Of a stretch of DNA of 29,843 bases, positions 1 through 8,721 are shown piece after piece (positions within the stretch are counted from its first letter, which is position 1; each line of letters begins with the position of its first letter). Source of the DNA: JBGPIK01 sp041484845 (GTDB taxonomy: Bacteria; Desulfobacterota; Binatia; UBA9968); contig JBGPIK010000029.1 in assembly GCA_041484845.1 (NCBI GenBank), forward strand, positions 1 to 29,843, written 5' to 3'. A program made the translations under genes and the position numbers. The notes under the pieces were generated by a model. That model saw nothing but the letters and a program-made list of their open reading frames with translations. It was not told where the DNA came from and searched no databases.

Positions 1-227
1 AGAGCGAGGCATAGAGGCGAACAGTTTCAATGCCGTGTTCGGTGCTCGGTTCGCCGCTTGCGCTTTGCCACGGGCGTTCGCTCCAGCAATTCGGTTTGCG
101 GGCTGCTCCAAGGCACAGGCTCATTGCCTCGGTCTGGAGAGATCGCCTCTCGATTGACTTTGATGTGAGAAATGCGGGCTAGCCAGCCAACCAGAGACGA
201 ACCTCCTCGCTTGAAGCCGGGAGTGAG

Positions 228-1154
228 TCAGTTATCGAACAGGGCTTGAACGAAGCGGGCAGCATCGAAGGGTTGCAGATCCTCGACATCTTCACCGATG
301 CCAATGTACTGTACGGGCACTCCCAATTCTTCGTGGATGCTGATGATGACTCCGCCTTTGGCCGTGCCGTCGAGTTTAGTCAACACGATGCCGCTGATAT
401 CGGTAGCTTCTTTGAAAACGCGCGCCTGCTGCAGCCCGTTTTGGCCGGTGGTTGCATCCAAAACGAGCAGCGTTTCGTGGGGAGCACCGGGCTGCGCTCG
501 AGCGATCACGCGGCGAATTTTCTTTAGCTCCTCGACCAAGTGAACTTTTGTGTGCAGACGCCCCGCGGTGTCGATGAGCACAACATCGATGCCGCGACTC
601 TTGGCCGCTTGGATGCCGTCGAACACGACCGCGGAAGGATCCGCGCCGGACCGATGCTTTATGACATCGACGCCGACGCGTTGGCCCCAAGCATCCAGTT
701 GTTCGATGGCGGCGGCGCGAAAGGTGTCGGCGGCAACTAACAGAACCTTTTTGCCTGCGGAACGATATTGAGCCGCCAGTTTGCCGATGGTTGTTGTTTT
801 GCCCACGCCGTTCACGCCGAGAAAGATGATGATCCAAGGGTGAACCGAGCACGATGCCGTTTTCGCGACTGGCACCGAACGTTCCAGTATTTCAATCATG
901 GCCGCCTGCAAACGGGACGACATTTCCTGGCCCGACTCTCCACTGCCGCTCGGCGCTTCATTGCGCAGCACATCCATGAGTTTCTGAGTGGCGTTAACAC
1001 CAATATCGGCGGCGATTAAATTTTCCTCCATGACCTCCAGCGACTCGTCGTCCCAGCGGCGATTTTTGAAAAGGGTGCTGATTTTCTGCGCCCAGCCCTC
1101 ACGGCTTTTCGATAATCCATTCTTTAGCCTTTGAAAGAAAGAACTGCCTTCCAT
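228..1154 (-). CDS. ftsY: Signal recognition particle receptor FtsY
   Basis: FtsY is the SRP receptor GTPase. At the inner membrane it docks ribosome-SRP complexes to the Sec translocon. The 308-residue protein has an N-terminal helical N domain (about residues 10-90), then the NG GTPase: P-loop GVNGVGKTTT (about 112-121), the DTFRAAA insertion-box motif, DTAGR (about 194-198) and TKLDG (about 259-263). There is no long acidic A domain; the N terminus is short and contains an FFQRLKNGL amphipathic stretch, as in many short FtsY proteins. The ATG is preceded by GAGGA about 8 nt upstream. It lies 76 nt downstream of smc on the same strand, a common ftsY-smc arrangement, so co-transcription is likely. 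Ffh has the same G motifs, but the C-terminal M domain is absent, so FtsY is firm. Confidence 0.96.
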   Translation of the reverse strand: MEGSSFFQRLKNGLSKSREGWAQKISTLFKNRRWDDESLEVMEENLIAADIGVNATQKLMDVLRNEAPSGSGESGQEMSSRLQAAMIEILERSVPVAKTASCSVHPWIIIFLGVNGVGKTTTIGKLAAQYRSAGKKVLLVAADTFRAAAIEQLDAWGQRVGVDVIKHRSGADPSAVVFDGIQAAKSRGIDVVLIDTAGRLHTKVHLVEELKKIRRVIARAQPGAPHETLLVLDATTGQNGLQQARVFKEATDISGIVLTKLDGTAKGGVIISIHEELGVPVQYIGIGEDVEDLQPFDAARFVQALFDN

Positions 1155-1230
1155 CGGGTGATTCCTCGAAGACTGTGCGATTCAAGTGGCAACGCGCGAG
1201 AATGATTGACGTTGAAAAGAGTGAGGGCGG

Positions 1231-4200
1231 CTAACTCATGCGTACGGACACGACTTTGGAGACGCCCGGCTCCGCCATGGTGATCCCGTACAGCATTTCC
1301 GCCGCCTGCATGGTTTTTTTGTTGTGGGTCACGAGGACAAATTGCGAGAATTGGCTCATCTCCTTGATGAGATCATTAAATCGATCGATATTCGCGTCAT
1401 CCAGAGGAGCATCCACTTCATCAAGAAAGCAAAACGGGCTCGGCTTGGTTAGAAAAATCGCGAACAGGAGGCTGACCGCCGTTAGCGCTTTTTCACCTCC
1501 GGACAATAGAGTGATGGATTGAAGTTTCTTCCCCGGAGGTTGCACGACGATTTCTACCCCGGTTTCAAGGTAATCACTTTCATCGGTCAACAGCAACTTA
1601 GCTTTACCTCCGCGAAAAAGCCTGGGGAAAATGGCTTCGAATTTTGCGTTGATCTCCTCGAAACTCTCCTTAAAACGAAGCCGGCAGATGCGGTTCAGCT
1701 TGACAATCGTTTGTTGGAGATCGGCCATTGATTTTTCCAAGTCTTGCTGTTGCCGGCTCATGAATTCGAATCGAGTCGCCAGCTCTTCATATTCTCCGAT
1801 TGCGGCCAAATTCACCTCGCCCATTCGGTCCAGCCGCGCGCGCAACTCTTCGATTTCAGCAATCAAATCCTCCCGGGAGGGGGTGTTGCCCGAAAACTCA
1901 GTGTCGAGTTGTCCGATATCGACGTCGTATTTGTCGCGGATGTTATCCGCAAGGTGCTGTAGATTCAGGCGCTTTTCTGCCAACGCCAATTGCACCCGAG
2001 TTTTTTCTTCTTGACAAGCCTCCCCCTGAGGTCGCAATTCCTTGATCCATTCTTCCAGCTCCGCAAGGCTCATCGATACGGCTTTGTACCGCTGGCGATC
2101 GGCTTGGAGACGCTCTTCCAGTTCGCGCAAATGGATTTGTCCCGTTTCGAGGGAACGCTCAGTCTCGGTCAATGAATTTTCGATATCCGCTCGACGCCGT
2201 CGGATATCGGTGATTTGGCTTTGGCGCGTGTCGATTGCGGCCAAAGTTTCTGCTTGTAAATTGCTGCGATTTTCCAGGTTGTGAAAGGTATTCTCCCTTT
2301 TTTCGCCGAGCGCTGCGTTGCGGATGCGCGACTGAGTGACTGCGGTTTCGAGAGCCTCTGCCGATTTTCGCAGTTCACTGGATTCCGTTAGCCTGTGGTC
2401 GAGTTTTTGTTCGCGCTCGGCTCTTTCTTGCAGGCGCTTTTCAACCGTGGCGTTGCTCGCTTGGATCTGGTCGTCCAGCAGTTGAACGGCGGTTGTGAAG
2501 TCGCTTTGCTCTTGCGTCAGCGCTTTAACGGTTTGGATTAAACGTTCATGTTCGCCGTCGGCGGACAGATGTTCGTGCTCGAGTCGCACGCGATCCAGTT
2601 CGAGGCGGTGGATTTCAGCGGCGAGGGCCGCCTTCTGGGTTGTTGCCCGGTCCAGTTCCTCTTTCAGATTTTCGACCTTCGGGTCCTCGGCGAGAAGCTG
2701 CGTATCGAGCTCGGCAAGGGCGCCTCGGAGCTCTTTTATGCGCCGTCGTTGCGTCAATAAACTGCCGTCGAGCGAAGCTCCGCTGCCGCCGGTCACAATG
2801 CCCATCGGGTCGATGACCTCGCCGTCGGGCGTGACCAGAGTGCTGTAGAAACCGTTGCGGTTCCATAGCGCCAGTCCGGATTTCAAATCTCTAACGACGA
2901 CGACGTCCGACAACAGATATTGAGCCACATCATCGTAGCCATCCTTGACGGTGATCATCTCCAGAAGCGGCGCCATCACCTCGGCTTCACCCAACGGCAG
3001 CGGCCGGTGTTGCTTGCGCGACAATTCGCGCGGAATGAAACTCCCCCGACCCGAAGCCTCTTTCTTCAGGTATTCAATCGCTTCTACGCCCTGGTCCTGC
3101 CCTTTGACGATCACGTATTGGAGGCGATCACCCAGCACGGCCGTGAGCGCCTTTTCGTAGGGTTCCGGTGCTTCGATCACTTCCGCGACCAGCCCATATA
3201 TTCCATTCGGCGCGGCTTCCTGCTCGCGCTTGAGCATAATCGCGCGGACGCCTTCCTGATAGCCTTCATAATTCTTTTGCAGGTCTTCGAGGGAGACGAG
3301 GCGCGAACGGGTTTCTTGAATTTGTTCTTTGAGGGCTTCGACTTTACGCTCTTGTTCTTCTTTGGCCTTACTTAAGCTCTGGATCGACGCGCTAACCTGG
3401 GCGATCTCCAGCGCACGCTCTTGAGCCTTTTCAAGCGAACTGCCGAGAGCCGATTGCGCTCCCCGGCGTTTGTCTGCGCACAACTCTAAAGCGTTGAGCG
3501 CAATGTCGTGTTCAGTTGCGCTTCGAGTTAATTCGGCATGGATCTCGGCGCGCCGTTTTTCTTTGGCTGCGGAGTCATTCTTCAAATAAGCGATCTGGTT
3601 GGCGGCCTCGATTAGAGCCGACTTTTCACCGTCGATCTCCGATTGTACGTTTTGGATACGGGCGTCGAGCGTCGCGAGTTCGCGCTCTTTATCGTTTAGA
3701 AATGTTTCTTCAAAAAGTGAAAGTTGAACATAGTTTTCTTTGGCCTTACTCAACTCGCCAATTTCGTCGGCAACGGTCTTTAATTTGGCTTCGAGCTGCA
3801 GCAGCGCGGCGGCGGCTTCGATCTCCGTTTGGCCGAGACGAGAGAGATCCTTTCTATAAAAGTCTATTCGCTGTTCTTCCGCTTGGATGTGGACCTTGTG
3901 CTCGTAGACTTTCTCCTGCTGCGCGCCAATCTCCTTGTCGGCCTCCATCAGCGAGAGACGTATGGCTTCGCTCTCGGCTTCTTTCGCGTGGAGCGAGCTC
4001 ACATATTGTGCTATGCGACTCTCCACCTCAGCTAGTTCCGTCTCGCATCGGGAAATCTCTTCGTTTAAACTTCGACATTGCAGGGCCGTGTAGGTGAGGT
4101 CTTTTTCTTTAAGTTCCGCGCGCAGGGCGCGGAAGCGCTCCGCCTTTTTTGCCTGCAGCTCCATGGAGCGAATTTGACGTTCGATCTCGCGAACGATATC

Positions 4201-4785
4201 GCTGACGCGTAAAAGGTTTTGTTGCGTTCTTTCGAGTTTCCTCTCAGCGACGAGCTTGCGGCTTTTGTACTTGCTCGTGCCGGCGGCTTCCTCAATCAGG
4301 GCGCGCCGCTCCTCCGGTTTCGAATTGACCAACTCATCGACGCGCCCTTGCTCGACAATCGAGTAAGCTTTGCTGCCGACTCCAGTCCCGAGAAAGAGTT
4401 CTACCACGTCTTTCAAACGGCAAGAGACCTTGTTAATCGCGTATTCAGAGTCTCCCGAGCGAAACAGTCTGCGAGTGACCATGATTTCGGTGAAGTTGCT
4501 AAACTCTGTTGGCCCGCGGCCGTCTTCGTTGTCGAAAGTGAGGGAAACCTCTGCCATACCCGTGGGCGGCAAACTGTCGCTGCCGTTAAACACGAGATCT
4601 TCCATTTGATGGCCGCGCAAATGACGGGCGCTCTGCTCACCCATGGCCCAGCGAAGCGCATCGACTATGTTGGATTTACCGCAGCCGTTCGGGCCGACAA
4701 CCGACGTGACCCCGGCTGGCAGTTCGAGAACCGTCTTCTGCGCGAAAGACTTAAACCCAAGCATTTCAAGGCGTTTTAAGCGCAT
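1231..4785 (-). CDS. smc: Chromosome segregation ATPase SMC
   Basis: SMC is the ATPase core of the bacterial condensin that compacts and segregates chromosomes with ScpA/ScpB. The 1184-residue length is typical. The N-terminal head has Walker A GPNGCGKSN (residues 31-39). Long coiled coils flank a hinge at about 520-680 with the usual EKALTAVLGDRLQ-type sequence. The C-terminal head has the ABC signature LSGGEKAL (about 1090) and Walker B FCFLDEVDAPLDDAN (about 1117-1131). The start MRLKRLEMLGFKSFA matches the family start, so the ATG at 4785 is secure although no Shine-Dalgarno sequence precedes it. A TATAAT box lies 9 nt upstream. ftsY follows 76 nt downstream. Nothing looks broken. Confidence 0.97.
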   Translation of the reverse strand: MRLKRLEMLGFKSFAQKTVLELPAGVTSVVGPNGCGKSNIVDALRWAMGEQSARHLRGHQMEDLVFNGSDSLPPTGMAEVSLTFDNEDGRGPTEFSNFTEIMVTRRLFRSGDSEYAINKVSCRLKDVVELFLGTGVGSKAYSIVEQGRVDELVNSKPEERRALIEEAAGTSKYKSRKLVAERKLERTQQNLLRVSDIVREIERQIRSMELQAKKAERFRALRAELKEKDLTYTALQCRSLNEEISRCETELAEVESRIAQYVSSLHAKEAESEAIRLSLMEADKEIGAQQEKVYEHKVHIQAEEQRIDFYRKDLSRLGQTEIEAAAALLQLEAKLKTVADEIGELSKAKENYVQLSLFEETFLNDKERELATLDARIQNVQSEIDGEKSALIEAANQIAYLKNDSAAKEKRRAEIHAELTRSATEHDIALNALELCADKRRGAQSALGSSLEKAQERALEIAQVSASIQSLSKAKEEQERKVEALKEQIQETRSRLVSLEDLQKNYEGYQEGVRAIMLKREQEAAPNGIYGLVAEVIEAPEPYEKALTAVLGDRLQYVIVKGQDQGVEAIEYLKKEASGRGSFIPRELSRKQHRPLPLGEAEVMAPLLEMITVKDGYDDVAQYLLSDVVVVRDLKSGLALWNRNGFYSTLVTPDGEVIDPMGIVTGGSGASLDGSLLTQRRRIKELRGALAELDTQLLAEDPKVENLKEELDRATTQKAALAAEIHRLELDRVRLEHEHLSADGEHERLIQTVKALTQEQSDFTTAVQLLDDQIQASNATVEKRLQERAEREQKLDHRLTESSELRKSAEALETAVTQSRIRNAALGEKRENTFHNLENRSNLQAETLAAIDTRQSQITDIRRRRADIENSLTETERSLETGQIHLRELEERLQADRQRYKAVSMSLAELEEWIKELRPQGEACQEEKTRVQLALAEKRLNLQHLADNIRDKYDVDIGQLDTEFSGNTPSREDLIAEIEELRARLDRMGEVNLAAIGEYEELATRFEFMSRQQQDLEKSMADLQQTIVKLNRICRLRFKESFEEINAKFEAIFPRLFRGGKAKLLLTDESDYLETGVEIVVQPPGKKLQSITLLSGGEKALTAVSLLFAIFLTKPSPFCFLDEVDAPLDDANIDRFNDLIKEMSQFSQFVLVTHNKKTMQAAEMLYGITMAEPGVSKVVSVRMS

Positions 4786-4800
4786 AGCTGATATATTATA
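4785..4800 (-). promoter_or_regulatory. Candidate smc -10 box, leaderless start
   Basis: On the minus strand a perfect TATAAT (4800-4795) ends 9 nt before the smc ATG, and no ribosome-binding sequence is visible. A transcript starting about 7 nt downstream of this box would begin about 3 nt before the ATG. No convincing TTGACA lies 16-18 nt upstream, so this is only a candidate. Confidence 0.4.
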
Positions 4801-4884
4801 GCAATTTTGCTCATTTAAAATTTGCGCGGAAGAATCACTTCAGAATATTTCACAGTAGACCAAGAGTGTCAAGAAGAAATTACC

Positions 4885-4909
4885 ATATAGCGGCCATAAC
4901 TCGCTATAT
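4885..4909. repeat. Perfect 8-bp inverted repeat, smc/HNH interval
   Basis: ATATAGCG (4885-4892) and CGCTATAT (4902-4909) form a perfect 8-bp stem with a 9-nt loop in the AT-rich 158-bp gap between the HNH gene and smc. There is no T-run after it on either strand, so it is a weak terminator at best. It could be an operator for smc or a hairpin stabilising the 3' end of the HNH message. Confidence 0.5.
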
Positions 4910-4943
4910 AACCACAATATCTTGGGGCAAAACTAAAATAAAA

Positions 4944-5576
4944 CTATTTTTCTAAAAGTTCGGTATTCCAGTAGGATACGTCAATCGAATTAAGGAAGGG
5001 GGTCCATTCTTTGTAGCGCGAGAGGCTGAACGTTTCCTGCATGAAGGGAGTCCATTTCGGCCGCAACGGCTTGCGGGCGAGCAGCATCCCCGCCTGTTGG
5101 GGGGTTCTACCTCCCTTGCGCCTGTTACACTCGTGACAAGAACAGACGACATTTTCCCATGTGGAAGTCCCTCCCTGGGAGCGCGGTATGACATGATCGA
5201 GGTTAAGCTCTTGGCGGGGGAGGCGTCGAACACAGTATTGGCAGGTGCATTTATCCCTTGCATAGATATTGTAGCGGCTAAACCGCACCTGGCGTTTGGG
5301 GACTCGGTCATAGCCAAGTAGAAGGATTACACGCGGAACCCGAATGACACGATTTACCAATCCGACCGATTCGTCGTGGGCCGAGACCGACAGATCGCTC
5401 CAGCTGTCAAAATCAAACGTCTGATACTGCTCGTTAACGGCGCGGGCGATTCCCTGGTAGAGTAGGATGAAAGCACGACGCACCGAGGTGACGTGTATGG
5501 GCAAATAGGAACGATTGAGGATCAGGACCTTTGTGCCCAGGATGGAATACGCGGTTATTGTCGCCGGATAACTCAT
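4944..5576 (-). CDS. HNH endonuclease family protein
   Basis: This 210-residue protein belongs to the widespread stand-alone HNH endonuclease family that often starts near LGTKVLILNRSYLPIHVTSVRRAF. The core is in the second half: a CTCQYC zinc knuckle (about residue 110), the HNH centre LDHVIPRSQGG with its DH pair, an Asn in ENVV, and the second zinc pair in CSCHECNRRKGG. These predict a zinc-stabilised beta-beta-alpha-metal nuclease. The biological role of this family is not settled. It lies upstream of smc on the same strand, separated by 158 bp with a palindrome, and is divergent from the RNase E/G gene. The ATG has no clear ribosome-binding site, and the family-typical start is about 12 residues further in, so the true N terminus may be shorter. 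Confidence 0.88.
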   Translation of the reverse strand: MSYPATITAYSILGTKVLILNRSYLPIHVTSVRRAFILLYQGIARAVNEQYQTFDFDSWSDLSVSAHDESVGLVNRVIRVPRVILLLGYDRVPKRQVRFSRYNIYARDKCTCQYCVRRLPRQELNLDHVIPRSQGGTSTWENVVCSCHECNRRKGGRTPQQAGMLLARKPLRPKWTPFMQETFSLSRYKEWTPFLNSIDVSYWNTELLEK

Positions 5577-5811
5577 TAAGAATTTTCGTGACCGTGCGTC
5601 GTAGTCGTAAAATCAAAATATCGGCCAGGGAACGGAATGTCAAACTTCATAAGGGTTACGGGTACAACAGTTCTTGAAGTCCGGGGCAAATTACTTTATA
5701 AACGAACTGGCTGCTTGAATGGTCTCTGCGGATGTCCGATGTCGCCGGTTATCCGTGCCCCCGCCGCTCCCGACTTCCTCTCAACCATTACGAAACTAAT
5801 ATTCGTATTTT
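5577..5811. promoter_or_regulatory. Divergent promoter region, TAATAT box before rng
   Basis: This 235-bp gap separates the HNH gene from the RNase E/G gene and must carry both promoters. On the plus strand a TAATAT box (5797-5802) ends exactly 9 nt before the ATG at 5812. No Shine-Dalgarno sequence lies between them, so the RNase message could be leaderless. The -35 side (CTTCCT) is poor. No distinct box was seen for the HNH gene. Confidence 0.35.
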
Positions 5812-7323
5812 ATGAAACAAGAAATTTTTATTAACTCATCCCTGCAGGAAAGCCGTATTGCCATAATGGAAGACGGACTCCTGGCGGAATTCCTCATTGA
5901 ACGCAAAGAGGAAATGGGCATTGCGGGGAATATTTATAAGGGAAAGGTCGCGCGTGTCTTGCCCGGCATGCAGTCTGCCTTCGTTGATATCGGGATGGAA
6001 AAAGCCGGGTTTCTGCACGCATCGGATTTTTTCAATGTTCCGGAAGACGGCCAGCTCGTTCCCCCATCCGGGGACGATGTAGAATTCGAGGAAGCTCCCA
6101 AGCCGCCGCCGTCTCGACGCCTGCCTTTAGAAAAGCGGGTCTCACGCGGTGACGAGGTTTTGGTGCAGGTAGCCAAAGATCCCTTGGGTACGAAGGGCGC
6201 GCGCATTACATCCCATATTTCGCTCCCGGGCCGCTATATGGTCTTCATCCCGCATACCAAACGTATTGGAATTTCGCGCCGCATCGAAAGCGACGAGGAA
6301 CGCAAGCGGCTCAGGGAAATCGCCCACACCGTAGGCACGGCGCACGGCGGATTTATCTTGCGCACGGCATGCGAAGGCCGCACCAAGCGGGAAATTCAAG
6401 GTGACCTGGCGTTTCTCGCCAAGCTCTGGAGACGCATCCAAAAAAAAGCCGAAACGGTATCCGCCCCTGCGCTTATTCACCAGGACCTGGATTTGATTAC
6501 ACGCACGATTCGCGACTTTTTCACGAACGATACGGAGCGGGTTGTGATCGATTCCTCCAAGGATCACCGGCGCGTTGTCGATTTCGTGAGCCATTTCATG
6601 CCGCGTCTCAAATCAAAGATTGTCCTTTACGCCGAGCCCAAGCCGCTGTTCGAGAACTTCGGCATCGAAGATAAAATCGAAAAGGCCGTCGAGCGTCGGG
6701 TCTGGCTTCGCTCGGGGGGCTATATCATTATCGAGCGAACCGAAGCCTTGACGGCGATCGACGTCAATACCGGCCGCTTTGTCGGCAAGCGGAGTCAGGA
6801 AGAAACGATCTTCAAGACTAATCTGGAGGCGGCTCAAGAGGTCGTGCGCCAACTGCGGCTGCGAAATGTCGGCGGCATCATTATCATTGACTTCATCGAC
6901 ATGGAGAAAGAAGCTAACCGCAAAAAAGTCTATGAAGCGGTCAAAGAAGCGATCAAGAAAGATAAAGCGCGAACCAATATTTTGAAGATTTCCGAGCTCG
7001 GTTTGGTGGAGATGACCCGGCAGCGGTCGCGGGAGAGCTTGGAAAATCAACTGCTGAGCCCGTGTCCGTACTGCGAAGGGCGCGGCCGGATCAAATCCCC
7101 GGTCACTATCGCTTACGACGTTTTAAGGGCGATCAAGAGACAGCAAGTGGATATGACTGACGATAAAAACATCATCGTCCGCTTGCATCCGGACGTGGCG
7201 AATTTTCTTTACGATGAGAAAACGAACAGCTTAGATAGCCTCGAACGGGAGATTAATCACAAGATTATTATCAAAGTCAGTCACGAGCTGCGTCACGAAC
7301 AATATGAAATTTCGACGTCGTGA
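5812..7323 (+). CDS. rng: Ribonuclease E/G family protein (RNase G-like)
   Basis: A single-strand endoribonuclease for rRNA maturation and mRNA turnover. The 503 residues match RNase G length and lack the long C-terminal degradosome scaffold of RNase E. In order: an S1 domain (GIAGNIYKGKVARVLPGMQSAFVDIG, about 38-130) that carries a proline- and acid-rich insert of about 40 residues; the 5'-sensor/RNase H-like part; catalytic Mg-binding Asp317 (AIDVNTGRF) and Asp360 (IIIIDFIDM); and the CPYC zinc link (Cys418 and Cys421). All key residues are present. No Shine-Dalgarno sequence precedes the ATG. It stands alone on the plus strand, divergent from the HNH-smc-ftsY genes. Confidence 0.94.
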   Translation: MKQEIFINSSLQESRIAIMEDGLLAEFLIERKEEMGIAGNIYKGKVARVLPGMQSAFVDIGMEKAGFLHASDFFNVPEDGQLVPPSGDDVEFEEAPKPPPSRRLPLEKRVSRGDEVLVQVAKDPLGTKGARITSHISLPGRYMVFIPHTKRIGISRRIESDEERKRLREIAHTVGTAHGGFILRTACEGRTKREIQGDLAFLAKLWRRIQKKAETVSAPALIHQDLDLITRTIRDFFTNDTERVVIDSSKDHRRVVDFVSHFMPRLKSKIVLYAEPKPLFENFGIEDKIEKAVERRVWLRSGGYIIIERTEALTAIDVNTGRFVGKRSQEETIFKTNLEAAQEVVRQLRLRNVGGIIIIDFIDMEKEANRKKVYEAVKEAIKKDKARTNILKISELGLVEMTRQRSRESLENQLLSPCPYCEGRGRIKSPVTIAYDVLRAIKRQQVDMTDDKNIIVRLHPDVANFLYDEKTNSLDSLEREINHKIIIKVSHELRHEQYEISTS

Positions 7324-7439
7324 GACCATCACACGGCACCGGACGATTACGCGTCAGAGGGTATAACGGGCAACTGCTAATATTCCACGATCGGCGACCC
7401 GCCTGAGAGATTTTCCCTGCGCGAGTCGTGGTGCTGTAG

Positions 7440-7467
7440 GATGGGTTGAGCCTTAGCGAAACCCATC
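7440..7467. terminator. Hairpin downstream of rng
   Basis: GATGGGTT (7440-7447) and AACCCATC (7460-7467) make a perfect 8-bp stem with a 12-nt loop. It is followed by GTTTTG and lies 117 nt after the rng stop. It could be a rho-independent terminator for rng. It also resembles a dispersed repeat common in environmental genomes, so the terminator role is uncertain. Confidence 0.4.
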
Positions 7468-7616
7468 GTTTTGAGCGGTTCTTTCCCGTGTCGGGTGCCT
7501 CTCGTGCCCTTGTTTGCCTTTAGCATTGTCGCGCGCCGCGCGGGCTGTTGTCATGCTCGATAGCTGATTTACGAGCGAGTTACACTATGCGAGCAGAAGC
7601 TTTCTGGAGGGTTGTA

Positions 7617-8108
7617 GTGGCAGATCATACTGACTTTTTAAGTCGGGTGATCGAGTTGTTAACCAAGCATGCCATTCGCTATTGCGTGCTCGGCGGACAA
7701 GGGGTGAATGCTTACGCGGACCCGGTAGTCAGCCTCGATCTTGATGTTGTTATTGCCGTAGAGCAGCTGCCGGAGGTCGAACGACTCCTCAGCGAAGAAT
7801 TTACCGTCGAACGTTTTCCTCACAGCATTTATGTTTCCGCGCGAGGCTCAGATCTGCGCCTCCAGCTTCAGACCGATCCGCGCTACGAAGCTTTCCTGGC
7901 CAAAGCGACGGTACGAGACATCCTGGGAGTTCGATTGCCCGTCGCCAGCCTTGAGGATGTCCTTCAGAGCAAAATTTGGGCGGCTCTCGACCCTTCCCGC
8001 CGACCCAGCAAGCGCCAAAAAGATCTCGCCGATATCGCGCGTCTGATCGAAGCTTATCCTCACATTCGCGAAAAAGTTCCGGATGAAATTCTGGCCCGGT
8101 TGGTTTAG
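7617..8108 (+). CDS. Solitary nucleotidyltransferase-fold protein
   Basis: A polymerase-beta-like nucleotidyltransferase of the small AbiEii/MNT-like type. The signature is GG (residues 26-27) followed by DLDV with Asp41 and Asp43, which would bind metal. The C-terminal helical part contains SKIWAALDPSRRPSKRQKDL, typical of these proteins, where it positions substrate. The chosen GTG at 7617 has GGAGG 6 nt upstream and gives 163 residues. In-frame ATG 7587 and TTG 7548 lack such a site. Relatives act as toxins or modify a HEPN partner, but no HEPN, AbiEi or other partner gene adjoins it; a repeat element follows directly. Function is therefore open. Confidence 0.72.
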   Translation: MADHTDFLSRVIELLTKHAIRYCVLGGQGVNAYADPVVSLDLDVVIAVEQLPEVERLLSEEFTVERFPHSIYVSARGSDLRLQLQTDPRYEAFLAKATVRDILGVRLPVASLEDVLQSKIWAALDPSRRPSKRQKDLADIARLIEAYPHIREKVPDEILARLV

Positions 8109-8222
8109 ACCTGCCGTTTCGTGGAAATACTGTTTCGTTATTCATGTTCGCAGTACGAGCACGATGTTTCTTCGAGGCGATTGCGTCATTCGGTGACGCG
8201 GGCTCTAATCGCTGCGGGTTTG

Positions 8223-8412
8223 ATTCCCCGCAGCTTGCTGCGTAATGATTTATTCCAGACCTCTTAGAGTCCGTCATTCCCGAGTGCTTCTATCGGGAAT
8301 CCAGGCGAGGCCGAACCTGGTCCCCCGATTAAAACATTCGGGGGGGACGCCGTTGGGATAAAATCTCGCCGCTATGTTCTGATACTCCATAGCTTGCTGT
8401 GAGGTTTTCATT
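8223..8412 (+). repeat. Interspersed repeat, copy A (~190 bp)
   Basis: First copy of a dispersed element whose second copy is at 22947-23132 in the same orientation. It is bounded by short palindromes around GCAGCTTGCTGC. Inside are two hairpins, ATTCCCG/CGGGAAT and CCCCCGA/TCGGGG, with GGAATCCAGG between them. An extra palindrome GCTGCGGG/CCCGCAGC spans its left edge (8211-8234). It has no coding capacity and looks like a REP- or MITE-type element. It fills most of the gap between the nucleotidyltransferase and the antitoxin gene. Confidence 0.75.
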
Positions 8413-8529
8413 TGACAACAAACCGGATCGGCTTTTTCGATTTCTCCGGGTTAGCCCAAACGTTGTCCGTTGAACACGTTTGACTTGTCATGCACTTTGT
8501 GGTGTTTTGTAAGACGCTGGAGGACACCC

Positions 8530-8721
8530 ATGGCGAAGGAACAAGTCACGGTAAGACTGGAAAAGGCTCAACTGGCTCGCGCCAGGAAAGCTTTGGGAGC
8601 TGACTCGGTTACCCAGACCATTGAACGCGCCTTGGCATTAGCGACGGAAAAGGCGCAGCATGATCGGATTCTGCGCAAATACAGCGGGGTCGGTAGGAAA
8701 ACTTCGTTTGCCGAACGGTAA
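8530..8721 (+). CDS. Small antitoxin (VapB-like) of PIN pair
   Basis: A 63-residue protein. It opens with MAKEQVTVRLEKAQL, then an alpha-rich part with VTQTIERALALA, a ribbon-helix-helix-like pattern expected to bind its own promoter as a dimer. The C-terminal tail RKYSGVGRKTSFAER would wrap the toxin. The ATG is chosen because GGAGGA lies 5 nt upstream; a longer in-frame extension to 8470 has none. Its stop overlaps the PIN toxin start by 14 nt, so the two are translationally coupled. Assignment to VapB rests on size, tail and partner. Confidence 0.78.
   Translation: MAKEQVTVRLEKAQLARARKALGADSVTQTIERALALATEKAQHDRILRKYSGVGRKTSFAER

Noticed and set aside
1..227. Possible RNA gene downstream of ftsY
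   Set aside because: No cloverleaf or conserved RNA motif and no open frame could be supported.
3516..4779. Long plus-strand frames within the smc region
   Set aside because: They are shadows of the SMC coding sequence with arginine- and serine-rich translations.
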